Shown: positions 1-9,210, counted from the first letter of the stretch. The stretch: 37,205 nucleotides of DNA from Gammaproteobacteria bacterium (GCA_021731145.1 JAKFXX010000017.1:1-37205); one strand, 5' to 3'. Made by a program: numbers and translations. The notes: generated from the letters alone by a model not told the origin.

Positions 1-579
1 CGGCATCGTGTCTGAGCTATCGGCATCGGGCGGAGATTCTTGAGACCCTCCAGACACATTGTTTACCTGCTCTTGATTTTCTGGCGGCTTCGTTTCACAG
101 TGCTTCATACCCGGAACGATCACACAGGTTTCTGGTCAAATTTTACCGGGCACACTGCAAGAGACATGATTCCGGCGCGGCGTCAAAAAATGGTAACCGG
201 CTGCTGCCAAAATGGCGTCGAAGCGAAGCAGACGTGCCTCCGCCCGGCAATATGGATACTAGTACATGAACACATAAATTGTGCAGCGTAATGCCGCACG
301 ATTGTAGGTCGGCCTTCAGGCCGACATGTCTGGCTAAAGCCAGACCTACATGGGATGCGGATCATGTTTCGTAATTTATAATTTCATGTGCTAGCGATGG
401 CTTGCCGGGGTATGGAAACCGCGGGTTTAGGGCGAGATATATAGTGAGCAAGACACCCCGCCATCGTCAGTAGTTGGCCCGTGTTTTGCTTGAAAATAGA
501 CAAGGGAATGGTGCCCGCGCTTAAATGAGTCCGTGGGTAACCTGCGCGTCAGGCGGCATATCGCAACGAGGTGATCAGT
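1..579. other. Gene-free leading region
   Basis: No convincing coding region is present in these 579 bases. The short open frames have no recognisable protein, no good ribosome binding site and no agreement with each other. A long minus-strand open frame that enters from 1473 and ends at 427 is the shadow of prkA. The only clear structure is the inverted-repeat element at 304-349. The leader of prkA must lie in the right-hand part, but I could not settle on a convincing -35/-10 pair. Confidence 0.6.
304..349. repeat. Cruciform-type palindromic repeat
   Basis: The 46 bases contain two adjacent perfect hairpins, GTCGGCCT/AGGCCGAC (308-325) and GTCTGGCT/AGCCAGAC (328-345). They are enclosed by an outer GTAG/CTAC pair (304-307 and 346-349), so the whole folds as a three-way junction. 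Extragenic palindromes beginning GTAGGTCGG and ending ACCTAC are known from many proteobacterial genomes. This one resembles that class and is not a terminator, because no T run follows it. Confidence 0.75.
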
Positions 580-2502
580 ATGAATATTTTCAACAGCTAC
601 ATATCCCGCTACGAAGAGAGCAAGCAGGAGGAGATGTCCTTGCAGGAGTATCTGGAACTCTGCAAGAAAGAACCTTCCGCCTACGCCAGCGCGGCAGAGC
701 GGATGTTGATGGCGATAGGCGAACCGGAAACACTGGACACCCAGACCGACCCGCGCCTGAGCCGACTTTTTTCCAACAAGGTGATCAAGATCTACCCCGC
801 CTTCCGCGAATTTTACGGCATGGAGGAGACCATCGAGCAGATCGTCGCCTACTTCCGCCATGCGGCCCAGGGGCTGGAAGAGAGAAAGCAGATCGTCTAC
901 CTGCTCGGCCCGCCTGGCGGCGGAAAATCGTCGCTGGCAGAAAAGCTCAAGTCGCTGATGGAGAAGATGCCGTTCTACGCCATCAAGGACTCGCCTGTCA
1001 ACGAATCGCCGCTGGGGCTGTTTTCGCCAGTGGAAGATGGACAGATCCTTGAGGAAGACTACGGTGTGCCACGCCGCTACCTGCCTGGCATCATGTCGCC
1101 GTGGGCGGTGAAGCGCTTGCACGAATTCAATGGCGACATCACCAAGTTCAGGGTGGTGAAGCTGCATCCCTCGGTGCTGGAGCAGACCGGCATAGCCAAA
1201 ACCGAGCCAGGCGACGAGAACAATCAGGATATCTCCTCGCTGGTCGGCAAGGTGGACATCCGCAAGCTGGAGCAGTATTCCCAGGACGACCCGGACGCTT
1301 ACAGCTATTCCGGCGGCCTGTGCCTGGCCAACCAGGGCCTGCTGGAATTCGTCGAGATGTTCAAGGCGCCGATCAAGGTGCTGCACCCGCTGCTCACGGC
1401 CACCCAGGAAGGCAACTATAAGGGTACGGAAGGCTTTGCCGCGATCCCCTTCAACGGCATCGTGCTCGCTCACTCCAACGAGTCCGAGTGGACCTCGTTC
1501 AAGAACAACAAAAATAACGAGGCCTTCCTCGACCGCATCTATATCGTCAAGGTGCCCTATTGCCTGCGCGCCTCCGACGAGGTAAAGATCTACCAGAAGC
1601 TGCTCAAGAACAGCTCGCTGTCGCAGGCCCCCTGCGCGCCGGGCACGCTGGAGATGATGGCGCAGTTCGCGGTGCTATCGCGTCTCAAGGAGCCGGAGAA
1701 TTCGAACATCTACTCCAAGATGCGTGTCTACGACGGCGAGAATCTGAAGGATGTCGACCCCAAGGCGAAGTCCTATCAGGAATACCGCGATTACGCCGGG
1801 GTGGACGAGGGCATGAACGGTTTGTCGACGCGTTTTGCGTTCAAGATCCTTTCCCGCGTATTCAATCACGACACCGTCGAAGTCGCGGCCAATCCGGTGC
1901 ATCTGCTGTACATTATCGAGCAGCAGATCGAACAGGAGCAGTTTCCGCCTGATATCATGGAACGCTATCTTGCGTACCTCAAAGGGTACCTCGCACCGCG
2001 TTACGCCGAATTTATCGGCAAGGAGATACAGACGGCGTACCTGGAGTCATACTCCGAGTTCGGCCAGAACATCTTCGACCGCTACGTCACCTATGCTGAT
2101 TACTGGATCCAGGATTCAGAATACCGTGACCAGGACACCGGCGAGATCTTCGACCGGGCCGCGCTGAACGGGGAGCTGGAAAAAATCGAAAAGCCCGCGG
2201 GCATCAGCAATCCCAAGGATTTCCGCAACGAGATCGTCAATTTCACGCTGCGCGCGCGTGCCGCCCTCGGCGGCAAGAACCCGGCGTGGACCAGCTACGA
2301 AAAGCTGCGCGTGGTGATCGAGAAGAAGATGTTCTCCAGCACGGAAGATCTGCTGCCGGTGATCTCCTTCAACGCCAAGTCCTCCACCGAGGACAAAAAA
2401 AAGCACGAGGACTTCGTGGCGCGCATGGTGCATAAGGGATATACATCAAAGCAGGTGCGACTGCTGTGTGAATGGCATCTGCGTACCCGCAAGTCGTCGT
2501 GA
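580..2502 (+). CDS. prkA: PrkA family serine protein kinase (YeaG)
   Basis: This 640-residue protein is nearly the same length as E. coli YeaG (644) and aligns from the first residue (MNIF...). The N-terminal AAA-type domain carries a P-loop, GPPGGGKSS, at residues 110-118; the C-terminal third is the PrkA kinase domain. Family members phosphorylate serine residues and act in stationary-phase, nitrogen-starvation and stress responses in the cytoplasm. I chose ATG 580 over the in-frame GTG at 571 because AGGTGA (569-574) is a well-placed ribosome binding site for the ATG and overlaps the GTG. It is the first gene of a three-gene unit with yeaH and spoVR, a conserved association. A 204-base gap holding a repeat separates it from yeaH. 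Confidence 0.95.
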   Translation: MNIFNSYISRYEESKQEEMSLQEYLELCKKEPSAYASAAERMLMAIGEPETLDTQTDPRLSRLFSNKVIKIYPAFREFYGMEETIEQIVAYFRHAAQGLEERKQIVYLLGPPGGGKSSLAEKLKSLMEKMPFYAIKDSPVNESPLGLFSPVEDGQILEEDYGVPRRYLPGIMSPWAVKRLHEFNGDITKFRVVKLHPSVLEQTGIAKTEPGDENNQDISSLVGKVDIRKLEQYSQDDPDAYSYSGGLCLANQGLLEFVEMFKAPIKVLHPLLTATQEGNYKGTEGFAAIPFNGIVLAHSNESEWTSFKNNKNNEAFLDRIYIVKVPYCLRASDEVKIYQKLLKNSSLSQAPCAPGTLEMMAQFAVLSRLKEPENSNIYSKMRVYDGENLKDVDPKAKSYQEYRDYAGVDEGMNGLSTRFAFKILSRVFNHDTVEVAANPVHLLYIIEQQIEQEQFPPDIMERYLAYLKGYLAPRYAEFIGKEIQTAYLESYSEFGQNIFDRYVTYADYWIQDSEYRDQDTGEIFDRAALNGELEKIEKPAGISNPKDFRNEIVNFTLRARAALGGKNPAWTSYEKLRVVIEKKMFSSTEDLLPVISFNAKSSTEDKKKHEDFVARMVHKGYTSKQVRLLCEWHLRTRKSS

Positions 2503-2530
2503 TGTGTGACCAAAAGATGCGAGCGTAGGT

Positions 2531-2667
2531 GTAGGCTGGGTCAAGCGAAGCGGACCCAACATTGCTGCAGGGCGCGACTCGTTGGGTCCGGCGCTTGCGC
2601 GCCTTCGACTGCATGGATGCAGGAGGTAGGGCAACGCATGGAGCAGTTGCCGAGACCCAACCTACGC
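2531..2667. repeat. Composite GTAGG-TTGGGTC palindromic repeat between prkA and yeaH
   Basis: This element fills most of the prkA-yeaH gap. It opens with the 35-base unit also found at 9211 and 11797 (GTAGG, then CTGGGTC, loop AAGCGAAGCG, then GACCCAAC and ATTGC). It closes with the reverse complement of the unit's beginning (GACCCAACCTAC, 2654-2665). An internal TTGGGTCC (2583-2590) and nested short palindromes such as CTGCATGGATGCAG lie between. The two opposed ends make it look like a paired, BIME-like arrangement. It could fold in the prkA-yeaH transcript and affect relative expression, which is inference. Confidence 0.75.
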
Positions 2668-2706
2668 GCGGCATGGCCTCAAGTTAACGGAATCAGGAGC
2701 CGACCC

Positions 2707-3969
2707 GTGGCGCAATTTATCGACAGACGATTGAACGGCAAGAACAAGAGCGCAGTCAATCGCCAGAAATTTATCCGGCGCTTCAAGGGCCAGATAAAAA
2801 AGGCGGTGGGCGATGCCATGTCTGGCCGTTCCATCACAGACATGGAGCGTGGTGAGAAGATCAACATTCCGGCCCGGGATATCTCGGAACCGGTGTTCGG
2901 TCACGGCTCCGGTGGCAAACGCGAGGGCGTCCATCCCGGCAACTCCGATTTCGTAACGGGTGACCGCGTATCACGCCCACCCGGCGGGGGAGGTGGCGGC
3001 AAAGGGAAAGCCAGCAACAGCGGCGAGGGCGAGGATGAGTTCAGCTTCGAACTGTCGCGCGAGGAATTTCTCGACCTGTTTTTCGAAGACCTGGAATTGC
3101 CCGACCTGATCAAGACGCAACTGGCCAAACAGGTGCAGTATAAATCGGTACGCGCTGGTTATACCTCCGACGGCGTGCCCAGCAACCTGAATGTGGTGCG
3201 CTCGATGAAGAGCTCGCTGAGCCGGCGCATCGCTACACGCAACCCTTACACCCGTCGTCTGCGCGAGGCCGAACAGGCGCTGGAGCTGCTGTTGGCCACG
3301 GAAGGCGAGGGTGGCGCGCGGGTCATTGCGCTGCAAGAGGAGATCCTCCGGCTAAAGGCCAAAATCCGCGCGATTCCGTTTATCGACACCTTCGACCTGA
3401 AATACAACAACCGCGTCAAACAACCGCAGCCTACGACGCAGGCGGTGATGTTTTGTCTGATGGATGTGTCCGGCTCGATGGATGAGGGCAAAAAGGACAT
3501 GGCCAAGCGCTTCTTTACTCTGCTATATCTGTTCCTGACACGCAGCTATGAAAGGATCGAGCTGGTGTTCATCCGCCATCACACCGTCGCCAAGGAAGTC
3601 GACGAACAGGAGTTTTTCTATTCACGCGAGACAGGCGGCACGGTGGTGTCGAGCGCGCTGGAAATGATGCATGACATCATCAAGGAGCGTTACCCCTCGT
3701 CGGAGTGGAACATCTACGGCGCGCAGGCCTCCGACGGCGATAACTGGACCGACGATTCACCGATCTGCCGCGACATCCTGATTAACGCCATCATGCCGAA
3801 CGTGCAGTATTACGCCTACATCGAGATCACCGAAGAAAATCATCAGGGGCTGTGGCGCGAATATCTGACCGTGAAGCGGTCCTGCCCGAATTTCGCCATG
3901 CAGCATATTACCGAACCTACGGATATCTATCCCGTGTTTCGCAAACTCTTCCAGAAAAAGCTGGTGTGA
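2707..3969 (+). CDS. yeaH: YeaH/DUF444 family protein with VWA-like domain
   Basis: The 420-residue protein is close to E. coli YeaH (427) and matches it from the N-terminus ([12 protein letters not shown]). A basic N-terminal region, a glycine-rich linker (about residues 91-105) and a C-terminal von Willebrand A-like domain are visible. The latter has the metal-site motif DVSGS at 253-257. Its biochemical role is unsettled; the gene always travels with prkA and is thought to act with the kinase. I chose GTG 2707 because CAGGAG (2694-2699) stands seven bases upstream and the family N-terminus starts here. The open frame runs on upstream to 2506 through the repeat element, which would give an implausible extension. 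The next gene starts two bases after its stop. Confidence 0.93.
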   Translation: MAQFIDRRLNGKNKSAVNRQKFIRRFKGQIKKAVGDAMSGRSITDMERGEKINIPARDISEPVFGHGSGGKREGVHPGNSDFVTGDRVSRPPGGGGGGKGKASNSGEGEDEFSFELSREEFLDLFFEDLELPDLIKTQLAKQVQYKSVRAGYTSDGVPSNLNVVRSMKSSLSRRIATRNPYTRRLREAEQALELLLATEGEGGARVIALQEEILRLKAKIRAIPFIDTFDLKYNNRVKQPQPTTQAVMFCLMDVSGSMDEGKKDMAKRFFTLLYLFLTRSYERIELVFIRHHTVAKEVDEQEFFYSRETGGTVVSSALEMMHDIIKERYPSSEWNIYGAQASDGDNWTDDSPICRDILINAIMPNVQYYAYIEITEENHQGLWREYLTVKRSCPNFAMQHITEPTDIYPVFRKLFQKKLV

Positions 3970-3970
3970 C

Positions 3971-5470
3971 ATGGAAAAGCGCGTGTTGTCCGAAACATCC
4001 GAGTGGACTTTCGATCTGCTCGACACCTATCACAATGAGATTGCCCGTGTCGCCGCACATTACAAGCTTGACACCTATCCCAACCAGATAGAGATCATCA
4101 CCGCTGAACAAATGATGGACGCCTACTCCTATGTAGGCATGCCGGTGGGCTATGCGCATTGGTCGTTCGGCAAGCAGTTCCTCGGTGTCGAACAGCGTTA
4201 CCGGCGCGGCCAGATGGGCCTGGCGTATGAGATTGTCATCAACTCCAGTCCGTGCATCGCTTACCTCATGGAAGAAAACACCATGATGATGCAGGCCCTG
4301 GTGATTGCCCATGCCGCTTACGGTCACAACTCCTTTTTCAAGGGCAATTATCTGTTCCGCGCCTGGACCGATGCGGAGTCCATCGTCGACTATCTGCTAT
4401 TCGCACGAAACTACATCGCCGAGTGTGAACAGCGCTATGGCGCCGATGAGGTCGAGGCGGTGCTGGATTCCTGTCACGCCCTGATGAATTACGGCGTGGA
4501 CCGCTACAAACGGCCGGCCCGTCTCTCTCTGCAAGAGGAGCAGCAGCGGTACAAGGAGCGGGAAGAGTATCTGCAATCGCGCATCAACGACCTGTGGCGC
4601 ACCGTGCCGGTGACAGACAAGCGCGCCAATGTGCATGAAGAAGAGCATTTTCCGGCGGAACCGCAGGAAAACCTCCTCTATTTCATCGAGAAAAATGCCC
4701 CGCTACTGGAGCCGTGGCAACGTGAGGTCGTGCGTATCGTCAGAAAAATGGCGCAATATTTCTATCCGCAGCGCCAGACCCAGGTAATGAACGAGGGCTG
4801 GGCGACCTTCTGGCACTATACCATCCTCAATACCCTGTATGATGAAGGCCTGCTCAACGACGGCTTCATGATCGAATTCCTTCAGTCCCACACCAACGTG
4901 GTCTATCAACCGCCGTATGACAGCAAGTACTACAGCGGCATCAATCCCTATGCGCTGGGTTTCGCCATGATGAGCGATATCCGCCGCATCTGCGAGCATC
5001 CCACCGACGAGGACAGGCACTGGTTCCCGGATCTTGCAGGCAGTGATTGGATCAAATCGCTGGATTTCGCCATGCGCAACTTCAAGGACGAGAGCTTTAT
5101 CGCGCAATACCTGTCACCCAAGCTGATACGCGACCTGAAGCTGTTCTCTGTGCTTGACGACGACGCAGACAATCAATTGGAAATCTCGGCGATACATGAC
5201 GAACGCGGCTACCGCTACATCCGCCAGGCACTCGCCGAAAATTACAACCTGGGCAACCGCGAACCCAACATCCAGGTCTACAACGTCAATCGCCGCGGCG
5301 ACCGCTCGCTGACATTGCGCCACATCCAGCACAACCGGCGCCCAATGAACGACGACGCCGACGAAGTGCTCAAGCACCTCGCCCGGTTATGGGGCTTCAC
5401 CGTGCGCCTGGAAACCGTGCATGAGGATGGCGAGGTGGAAGTGACGCACGAATGTCGGAGAGGGGATTGA
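3971..5470 (+). CDS. ycgB: SpoVR family protein (YcgB)
   Basis: The 499-residue product belongs to the SpoVR family (E. coli YcgB about 510 residues). The family is named for a Bacillus cortex-formation gene, but it is widespread in non-sporulating proteobacteria, where its function is not established. The conserved NEGWATFWHY segment (about residues 276-285) is present. The start ATG lies one base after the yeaH stop, so the two are surely co-translated. The prkA-yeaH-spoVR set is often one operon. The gene converges on the DUF3135 gene with only 11 bases between the stops and no visible terminator. Confidence 0.93.
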   Translation: MEKRVLSETSEWTFDLLDTYHNEIARVAAHYKLDTYPNQIEIITAEQMMDAYSYVGMPVGYAHWSFGKQFLGVEQRYRRGQMGLAYEIVINSSPCIAYLMEENTMMMQALVIAHAAYGHNSFFKGNYLFRAWTDAESIVDYLLFARNYIAECEQRYGADEVEAVLDSCHALMNYGVDRYKRPARLSLQEEQQRYKEREEYLQSRINDLWRTVPVTDKRANVHEEEHFPAEPQENLLYFIEKNAPLLEPWQREVVRIVRKMAQYFYPQRQTQVMNEGWATFWHYTILNTLYDEGLLNDGFMIEFLQSHTNVVYQPPYDSKYYSGINPYALGFAMMSDIRRICEHPTDEDRHWFPDLAGSDWIKSLDFAMRNFKDESFIAQYLSPKLIRDLKLFSVLDDDADNQLEISAIHDERGYRYIRQALAENYNLGNREPNIQVYNVNRRGDRSLTLRHIQHNRRPMNDDADEVLKHLARLWGFTVRLETVHEDGEVEVTHECRRGD

Positions 5471-5481
5471 ATGAGGATTGG

Positions 5482-5859
5482 TCACGCAATGGGCTTGGTG
5501 GCCTTGAAAGGCAATACTGTGGCGGATTCCAGCGGTTTGCTGTCTGGCCGTTTTTTAGAAGAGGGATAGGATTCCAGTTCTCCGAGCAAGAGCAGGGCGT
5601 TCAGCAATCCCTTTTCTCCGTATACGGAGTCCCACATCCTGTTGAACAGGCGCATGCAGCCCTGCATGGGGTTGCTGCACTTTTGCAGCTCCATATCAAT
5701 GCTCCACTGCAGGCCGCGAAGGCGCTGTTGGCGCTCCTCGGGGGCGCTTGTTATAACGCTTTCTATTGCATCCCTGCGCCGCACGGCAAAGGCCTCTGGG
5801 TCAGTCTTCGCTAGCGTCATCCATTCATCAAAATCAAATGAAGATGGAGGGTGGCTCAT
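5482..5859 (-). CDS. DUF3135 family protein
   Basis: This small protein of 125 residues begins MSHPPSSFDFDEW and resembles the DUF3135 family, which is found in gamma- and betaproteobacteria and has no known function. It has no signal peptide or membrane segment. A central stretch is rich in arginine and glutamine (about residues 40-60), and a conserved-looking segment, CSNPMQGCMRLFNRMWDSVY, follows. I chose ATG 5859. A TTG at 5892 would add 11 residues but has no better ribosome binding site. The gene lies downstream of slyD on the same strand, separated by a strong hairpin (5913-5943), so it may have its own promoter or depend on read-through. Confidence 0.7.
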   Translation of the reverse strand: MSHPPSSFDFDEWMTLAKTDPEAFAVRRRDAIESVITSAPEERQQRLRGLQWSIDMELQKCSNPMQGCMRLFNRMWDSVYGEKGLLNALLLLGELESYPSSKKRPDSKPLESATVLPFKATKPIA

Positions 5860-5912
5860 GTTTTGTGTCCGCAGTATTTCCTGGTTTAACAATGCCCAGC
5901 AGGGGAAAGCAC

Positions 5913-5943
5913 GCTAAAAACACCTGGGTACGGTGTTTTTAGC
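5913..5943. terminator. Bidirectional-type terminator hairpin downstream of slyD
   Basis: A perfect 12-bp inverted repeat, GCTAAAAACACC / GGTGTTTTTAGC, has a seven-base loop. Read on the minus strand it follows the slyD stop (5957) directly. Each arm carries a run of five A or T, so it can act as an intrinsic terminator in either direction. Confidence 0.7.
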
Positions 5944-5956
5944 GCTTTACAGCCGC

Positions 5957-6439
5957 TTAATGATGGTGATGTTCGCCGGTGTGGGCATGGCCGTGGCTGA
6001 TCTCTTCGGCGGTCGCCGGACGGATATCCACGACTTCGACATCAAAGTGCAGGATCATGCCCGACAACGGGTGATTTCCATCCAGGGATACGGAAGAGTC
6101 GGAGATGCTCACCACGGTGAAGATGATGTCGCCTTCCGGGCTGTCCATGGACACGCGGTCGCCCGGGGCAAGATCGGCATCCGGGGGGAATTGTGACAAG
6201 GGGACATCGATTGCCGCTTCGGGGTTCCGCTCGCCGTAGCCCTGCTTGGGGTGAACGATAACGTGGGTCTTTTGACCGGCTTCGAGTCCTTCCAGGCCAC
6301 TTTCCAATCCGGGAATAATATTGCCGTGTCCGTGCAGGTAGCTAAACAGCTCGCCCTCTTCGGTGCTGTCGAGGGTGTCGTTGTTTTCGTCAGTCAGCAG
6401 ATAGTGCATGGAGACTACCATGCCGTTGGCTATTTTCAT
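5957..6439 (-). CDS. slyD: SlyD-like FKBP-type peptidyl-prolyl isomerase
   Basis: This 160-residue protein has the SlyD arrangement: an FKBP half-domain, an inserted chaperone flap (about 70-120), and the closing FKBP strand with the DGNHPLSGMILHFDVEV signature. A short histidine-rich tail ends in four histidines (HGHAHTGEHHHH) and could bind nickel or other metals; it is much shorter than in E. coli SlyD. The enzyme catalyses prolyl isomerisation and acts as a folding helper in the cytoplasm, and in some species it aids nickel delivery. ATG 6439 is supported by GAGGAT a few bases upstream, whereas the longer open frame to 6487 has no such site. It follows slt on the same strand. Confidence 0.93.
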   Translation of the reverse strand: MKIANGMVVSMHYLLTDENNDTLDSTEEGELFSYLHGHGNIIPGLESGLEGLEAGQKTHVIVHPKQGYGERNPEAAIDVPLSQFPPDADLAPGDRVSMDSPEGDIIFTVVSISDSSVSLDGNHPLSGMILHFDVEVVDIRPATAEEISHGHAHTGEHHHH

Positions 6440-6475
6440 GCGGATATCCTCAGGAATTGAAATTTTAACGCAAAA

Positions 6476-6481
6476 ATTATA
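6476..6481 (-). promoter_or_regulatory. Candidate -10 box for slyD
   Basis: On the minus strand TATAAT lies about 37 bases before the slyD start, in the 64-base gap after slt. The -35 region is poor, so this is only a candidate. It sits inside an imperfect CGCAAA/TTTGCG dyad. Confidence 0.35.
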
Positions 6482-6503
6482 CCGCAATTTGCGAAAAAAC
6501 GCC

Positions 6504-8486
6504 TTATTGGCGCATCCCGCCGCCTGAAATATCTCCCGCGATCAGTGGATTACCCGAAGCAACCGCCGCCGTGCCCACCGGCAACATGATGCGTGACAAA
6601 AGGGTTGGGCTGCTGCCCAGGCGTTGCTGGTAAATCACGGTATAGGTCAACACACGGCGCACATAGTCGCGCGTCTCCTTGAAGGGGATATTTTCCACCC
6701 ACAGGTCCGCTGCGATCACGCGGTCTTGCGGCAACCATTGTTTTACCCGGCCCGCGCCTGCGTTGTAGGCGGCGGTGGCCAGCACGGCGTTGTTGTCGAA
6801 AGTATCCAGACGGCTGCGCAGGTAGGCGGCGCCGAAACGGATGCTGGTGTCCGGCAACAGCAGGTCACTGGGATTGCCGAGGCGGGTTTTCAGTGATTTG
6901 GCGATCATCCCGCCGGTGGCGGGCATGATCTGCATCAGTCCCAAGGCGCCGACGGGCGAGCGCGCATCCGGCACAAAGGCGCTTTCCTGGCGCAGGATGC
7001 CGTACACCCAGGCGGGGTCGATGTCGCGATCCCTGGCCTGGGATTCGACCCGTTCGCGGTGCTCAAGGGGGAACAGCAGATCCAGGTCATCCTGGCGCGG
7101 GGCACGCGCCACGGTGAAGATGGCGCGGTCGTGCCAGCCCCAGTCATACGCCAGTTTGGCGGCACGCAGAAGCTGTGCTTCGTTCATGTCGCGGGTGACG
7201 TAATTCCATTCGCGGCGCGAATCCGCCGTGCGTCCCAGCACATGGAATTCGCGGGAGCGCATTACGCCGGGTATCTGTTCCAGCGCGGCAAGCTCGACTG
7301 CGGGAAAGGACAGGGGGCGATGAGTCAGCGCATAGGGCGTGCTCATGCGGTCGGCGGCAAGAAAACCGTAATAATCGCGGCCGGATACCAATTCGGCGTA
7401 CAGCGGTGCGGCTTCATTGGCAAAGCCTAATTGTTCGAGGGCGCGCGCGCGCCAGTAGCGCCAGCGGGGGAGAATGCGCTCCTCTTCATTTAACTGTTCT
7501 ATCCAGCGTCGTGTGGCACTCCAGTCGCCATCGTTGAGCGCCAGCAATATCCGTTTTTCACGCACCTGGGTGTCTTCCTGGGCGGAAGTGAGCGCCTCCA
7601 GCCTCGCCCGCGCCCCCGGCTGTTTCTGGGAAACGAGTGCCAGGGCCAGTACGCGCTGCACAGTGTTGCGCTCATCCATGGTAAAGGCATGGCGCGTGCT
7701 GGTGTCATCCCAGGTTGTCGCAGCCCTCGCCGCATCGCTACGCGCCATGCGCTTGATGCCGTGGGCAAGAATCAATGGTATGACGGGCTGATCACCCTCA
7801 AAACGCGCAGTGTTGAGGATCAGTTCCGGCTTTTCGTGAACCTGTATCCACAGATCCGCCCAAGGCTGCTCATCCGGTGCCACAAACCGGCCCAACGCGC
7901 GCGCCACATCAATCTGGCCCGCCTCCAGCGCCAGGCGCAAACGCTGCCACACCAGGTCTCTGGTCATGCCTCCGGCGGCGCGCCACGCATCAAATACGCT
8001 GTCACAGGCAGCGGGCTGGGAGCGCCCCGATAGCCATAAAGTTTCGATTTTCCGGAGCGCTTCGCTGTTATTGCCGGTTTCCAGATAGGCCTTGCGGTAG
8101 AGGCATTGCATCCCCACATCGCCGGTGGGTATATAGGTGCTTATTAATTCATCCCAGCGGTTGCGCTCGGCGAGGAGTTGCAGCCACGCGGCACGCAGAC
8201 GGGGTGCGAGCGGGGTATCAGGAAAATCCCGCAGAAAGGCGAGCACTTCCGCCGCGTCGGCCTTGTCGAGGCGTGGCTGCAAATCCTGGTAGAGGAGGTA
8301 GGGATAAAGGGGATAATCGCGCAGCGTTGAGAGCAAGCGCTGAAATTCGGGCTGGTTGCCCTGCTTCAAGGCACGTTCGGCGGCCTCGAATCCGGCGCGT
8401 TGCTGGGCAATGTCGGGGGCGGCGCAGACCAAGGTAGTCCACAACGCACCCAGCAGAACCATCATGTATTTTGTACTGCGGAACAT
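6504..8486 (-). CDS. slt: Soluble lytic murein transglycosylase (Slt70 type)
   Basis: This 660-residue exported enzyme cleaves the glycan strands of peptidoglycan to form 1,6-anhydromuropeptides in the periplasm. The N-terminus (MFRSTKYMMVLLGALWTTLVCAA) is a clear signal peptide. A long alpha-helical superhelix follows, and the C-terminal lysozyme-like domain contains the catalytic glutamate E501 in RQESAFVPDARSPVGALGLMQ, the SLT family signature. The length matches E. coli Slt70 (645). ATG 8486 has a good GGAGGAAA ribosome binding site; the frame runs to 8528 without a better start. The gene diverges from the HIT gene, with an 18-bp palindrome between them. Confidence 0.95.
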   Translation of the reverse strand: MFRSTKYMMVLLGALWTTLVCAAPDIAQQRAGFEAAERALKQGNQPEFQRLLSTLRDYPLYPYLLYQDLQPRLDKADAAEVLAFLRDFPDTPLAPRLRAAWLQLLAERNRWDELISTYIPTGDVGMQCLYRKAYLETGNNSEALRKIETLWLSGRSQPAACDSVFDAWRAAGGMTRDLVWQRLRLALEAGQIDVARALGRFVAPDEQPWADLWIQVHEKPELILNTARFEGDQPVIPLILAHGIKRMARSDAARAATTWDDTSTRHAFTMDERNTVQRVLALALVSQKQPGARARLEALTSAQEDTQVREKRILLALNDGDWSATRRWIEQLNEEERILPRWRYWRARALEQLGFANEAAPLYAELVSGRDYYGFLAADRMSTPYALTHRPLSFPAVELAALEQIPGVMRSREFHVLGRTADSRREWNYVTRDMNEAQLLRAAKLAYDWGWHDRAIFTVARAPRQDDLDLLFPLEHRERVESQARDRDIDPAWVYGILRQESAFVPDARSPVGALGLMQIMPATGGMIAKSLKTRLGNPSDLLLPDTSIRFGAAYLRSRLDTFDNNAVLATAAYNAGAGRVKQWLPQDRVIAADLWVENIPFKETRDYVRRVLTYTVIYQQRLGSSPTLLSRIMLPVGTAAVASGNPLIAGDISGGGMRQ

Positions 8487-8550
8487 CAGGTTTCCTCCGC
8501 CAGCACTCTTTAAACCGACACGGCACATCCTTGTTATCGTCCTGAAAAGC

Positions 8551-8568
8551 GTTATGCTTTAGCATAAC
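8551..8568. promoter_or_regulatory. 18-bp palindrome between divergent slt and HIT genes
   Basis: GTTATGCTTTAGCATAAC is two perfect 8-bp arms around a TT centre. It lies 65 bases before the slt start and 72 before the HIT gene start. The size and location suit an operator for a dimeric regulator. No cognate regulator can be named. Confidence 0.45.
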
Positions 8569-8639
8569 CCGCAACGCGTCGCGATACAAATTAAGGCGCG
8601 CGCTCAAACAATAAGACAACAAAAAAGGATGCTCATTCC

Positions 8640-9047
8640 ATGTCCGCATGCCCTTTATGTCATCCCACGCAGGAGACGGTGCTCTGGAGCGACGGCCAGT
8701 GCCGCGTCATACTCGTAGAGGATGCCGCTTATCCTGGGTTTTGCCGGGTTATCTGGCAGGCCCATGTGAAAGAAATGACCGATCTTGCCCTGGCGCAACG
8801 GCATGATCTGATGTCCGTGGTGTTTGCGGTGGAGCAGGCGCTGCGTGAAACCCTGCGGCCGGACAAGATCAATCTGGCGTCGCTCGGCAACCAGGTGCCA
8901 CATCTGCACTGGCACGTCATCCCGCGTTTTGCGGACGACCCCCACTTTCCCGATCCTATCTGGGCCGCAGCACGGCGCGAGGGCCGGGCGCGGCAGGTGG
9001 ATGTGGAGCGGCTCAGGCAGGCACTGGCAAGGCGGATTCCTGCATAA
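8640..9047 (+). CDS. HIT family nucleotide-binding protein
   Basis: The 135-residue protein carries the histidine triad H88-L-H90-W-H92 followed by VIPR, the active site of nucleotide hydrolases and transferases of the HIT family. Two cysteines near the N-terminus (CPLC) may bind metal, as in several bacterial HIT proteins. The precise substrate cannot be told from sequence; a branch with diadenosine tetraphosphate or AMP-amide hydrolase-like activity is possible. AAGGA about 10 bases upstream supports ATG 8640. It is a single gene, divergent from slt and convergent with kdsD. Confidence 0.88.
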   Translation: MSACPLCHPTQETVLWSDGQCRVILVEDAAYPGFCRVIWQAHVKEMTDLALAQRHDLMSVVFAVEQALRETLRPDKINLASLGNQVPHLHWHVIPRFADDPHFPDPIWAAARREGRARQVDVERLRQALARRIPA

Positions 9048-9210
9048 TCCTAAAAAACTCAGTTATCCACGTTGTCACGAAAAAACACGAAAATATTCAA
9101 TCGCATATCGTGTGTTACTTGCCGCCCATCCGGTGAATTGCTGAGGCGGCCCATGTTTTTGTTTTATTTACTGAGTTTCGTGTTTTTCGCGGACAAAAAG
9201 TTCGATTAAC

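Noticed and set aside
40-291. 83-codon open frame at the left end
   Set aside because: No similarity, no good start site, and composition like non-coding DNA.
427-1473. 348-codon open frame on the minus strand
   Set aside because: It lies wholly antisense to prkA, whose identity is certain; long antisense frames are common opposite GC-rich genes.
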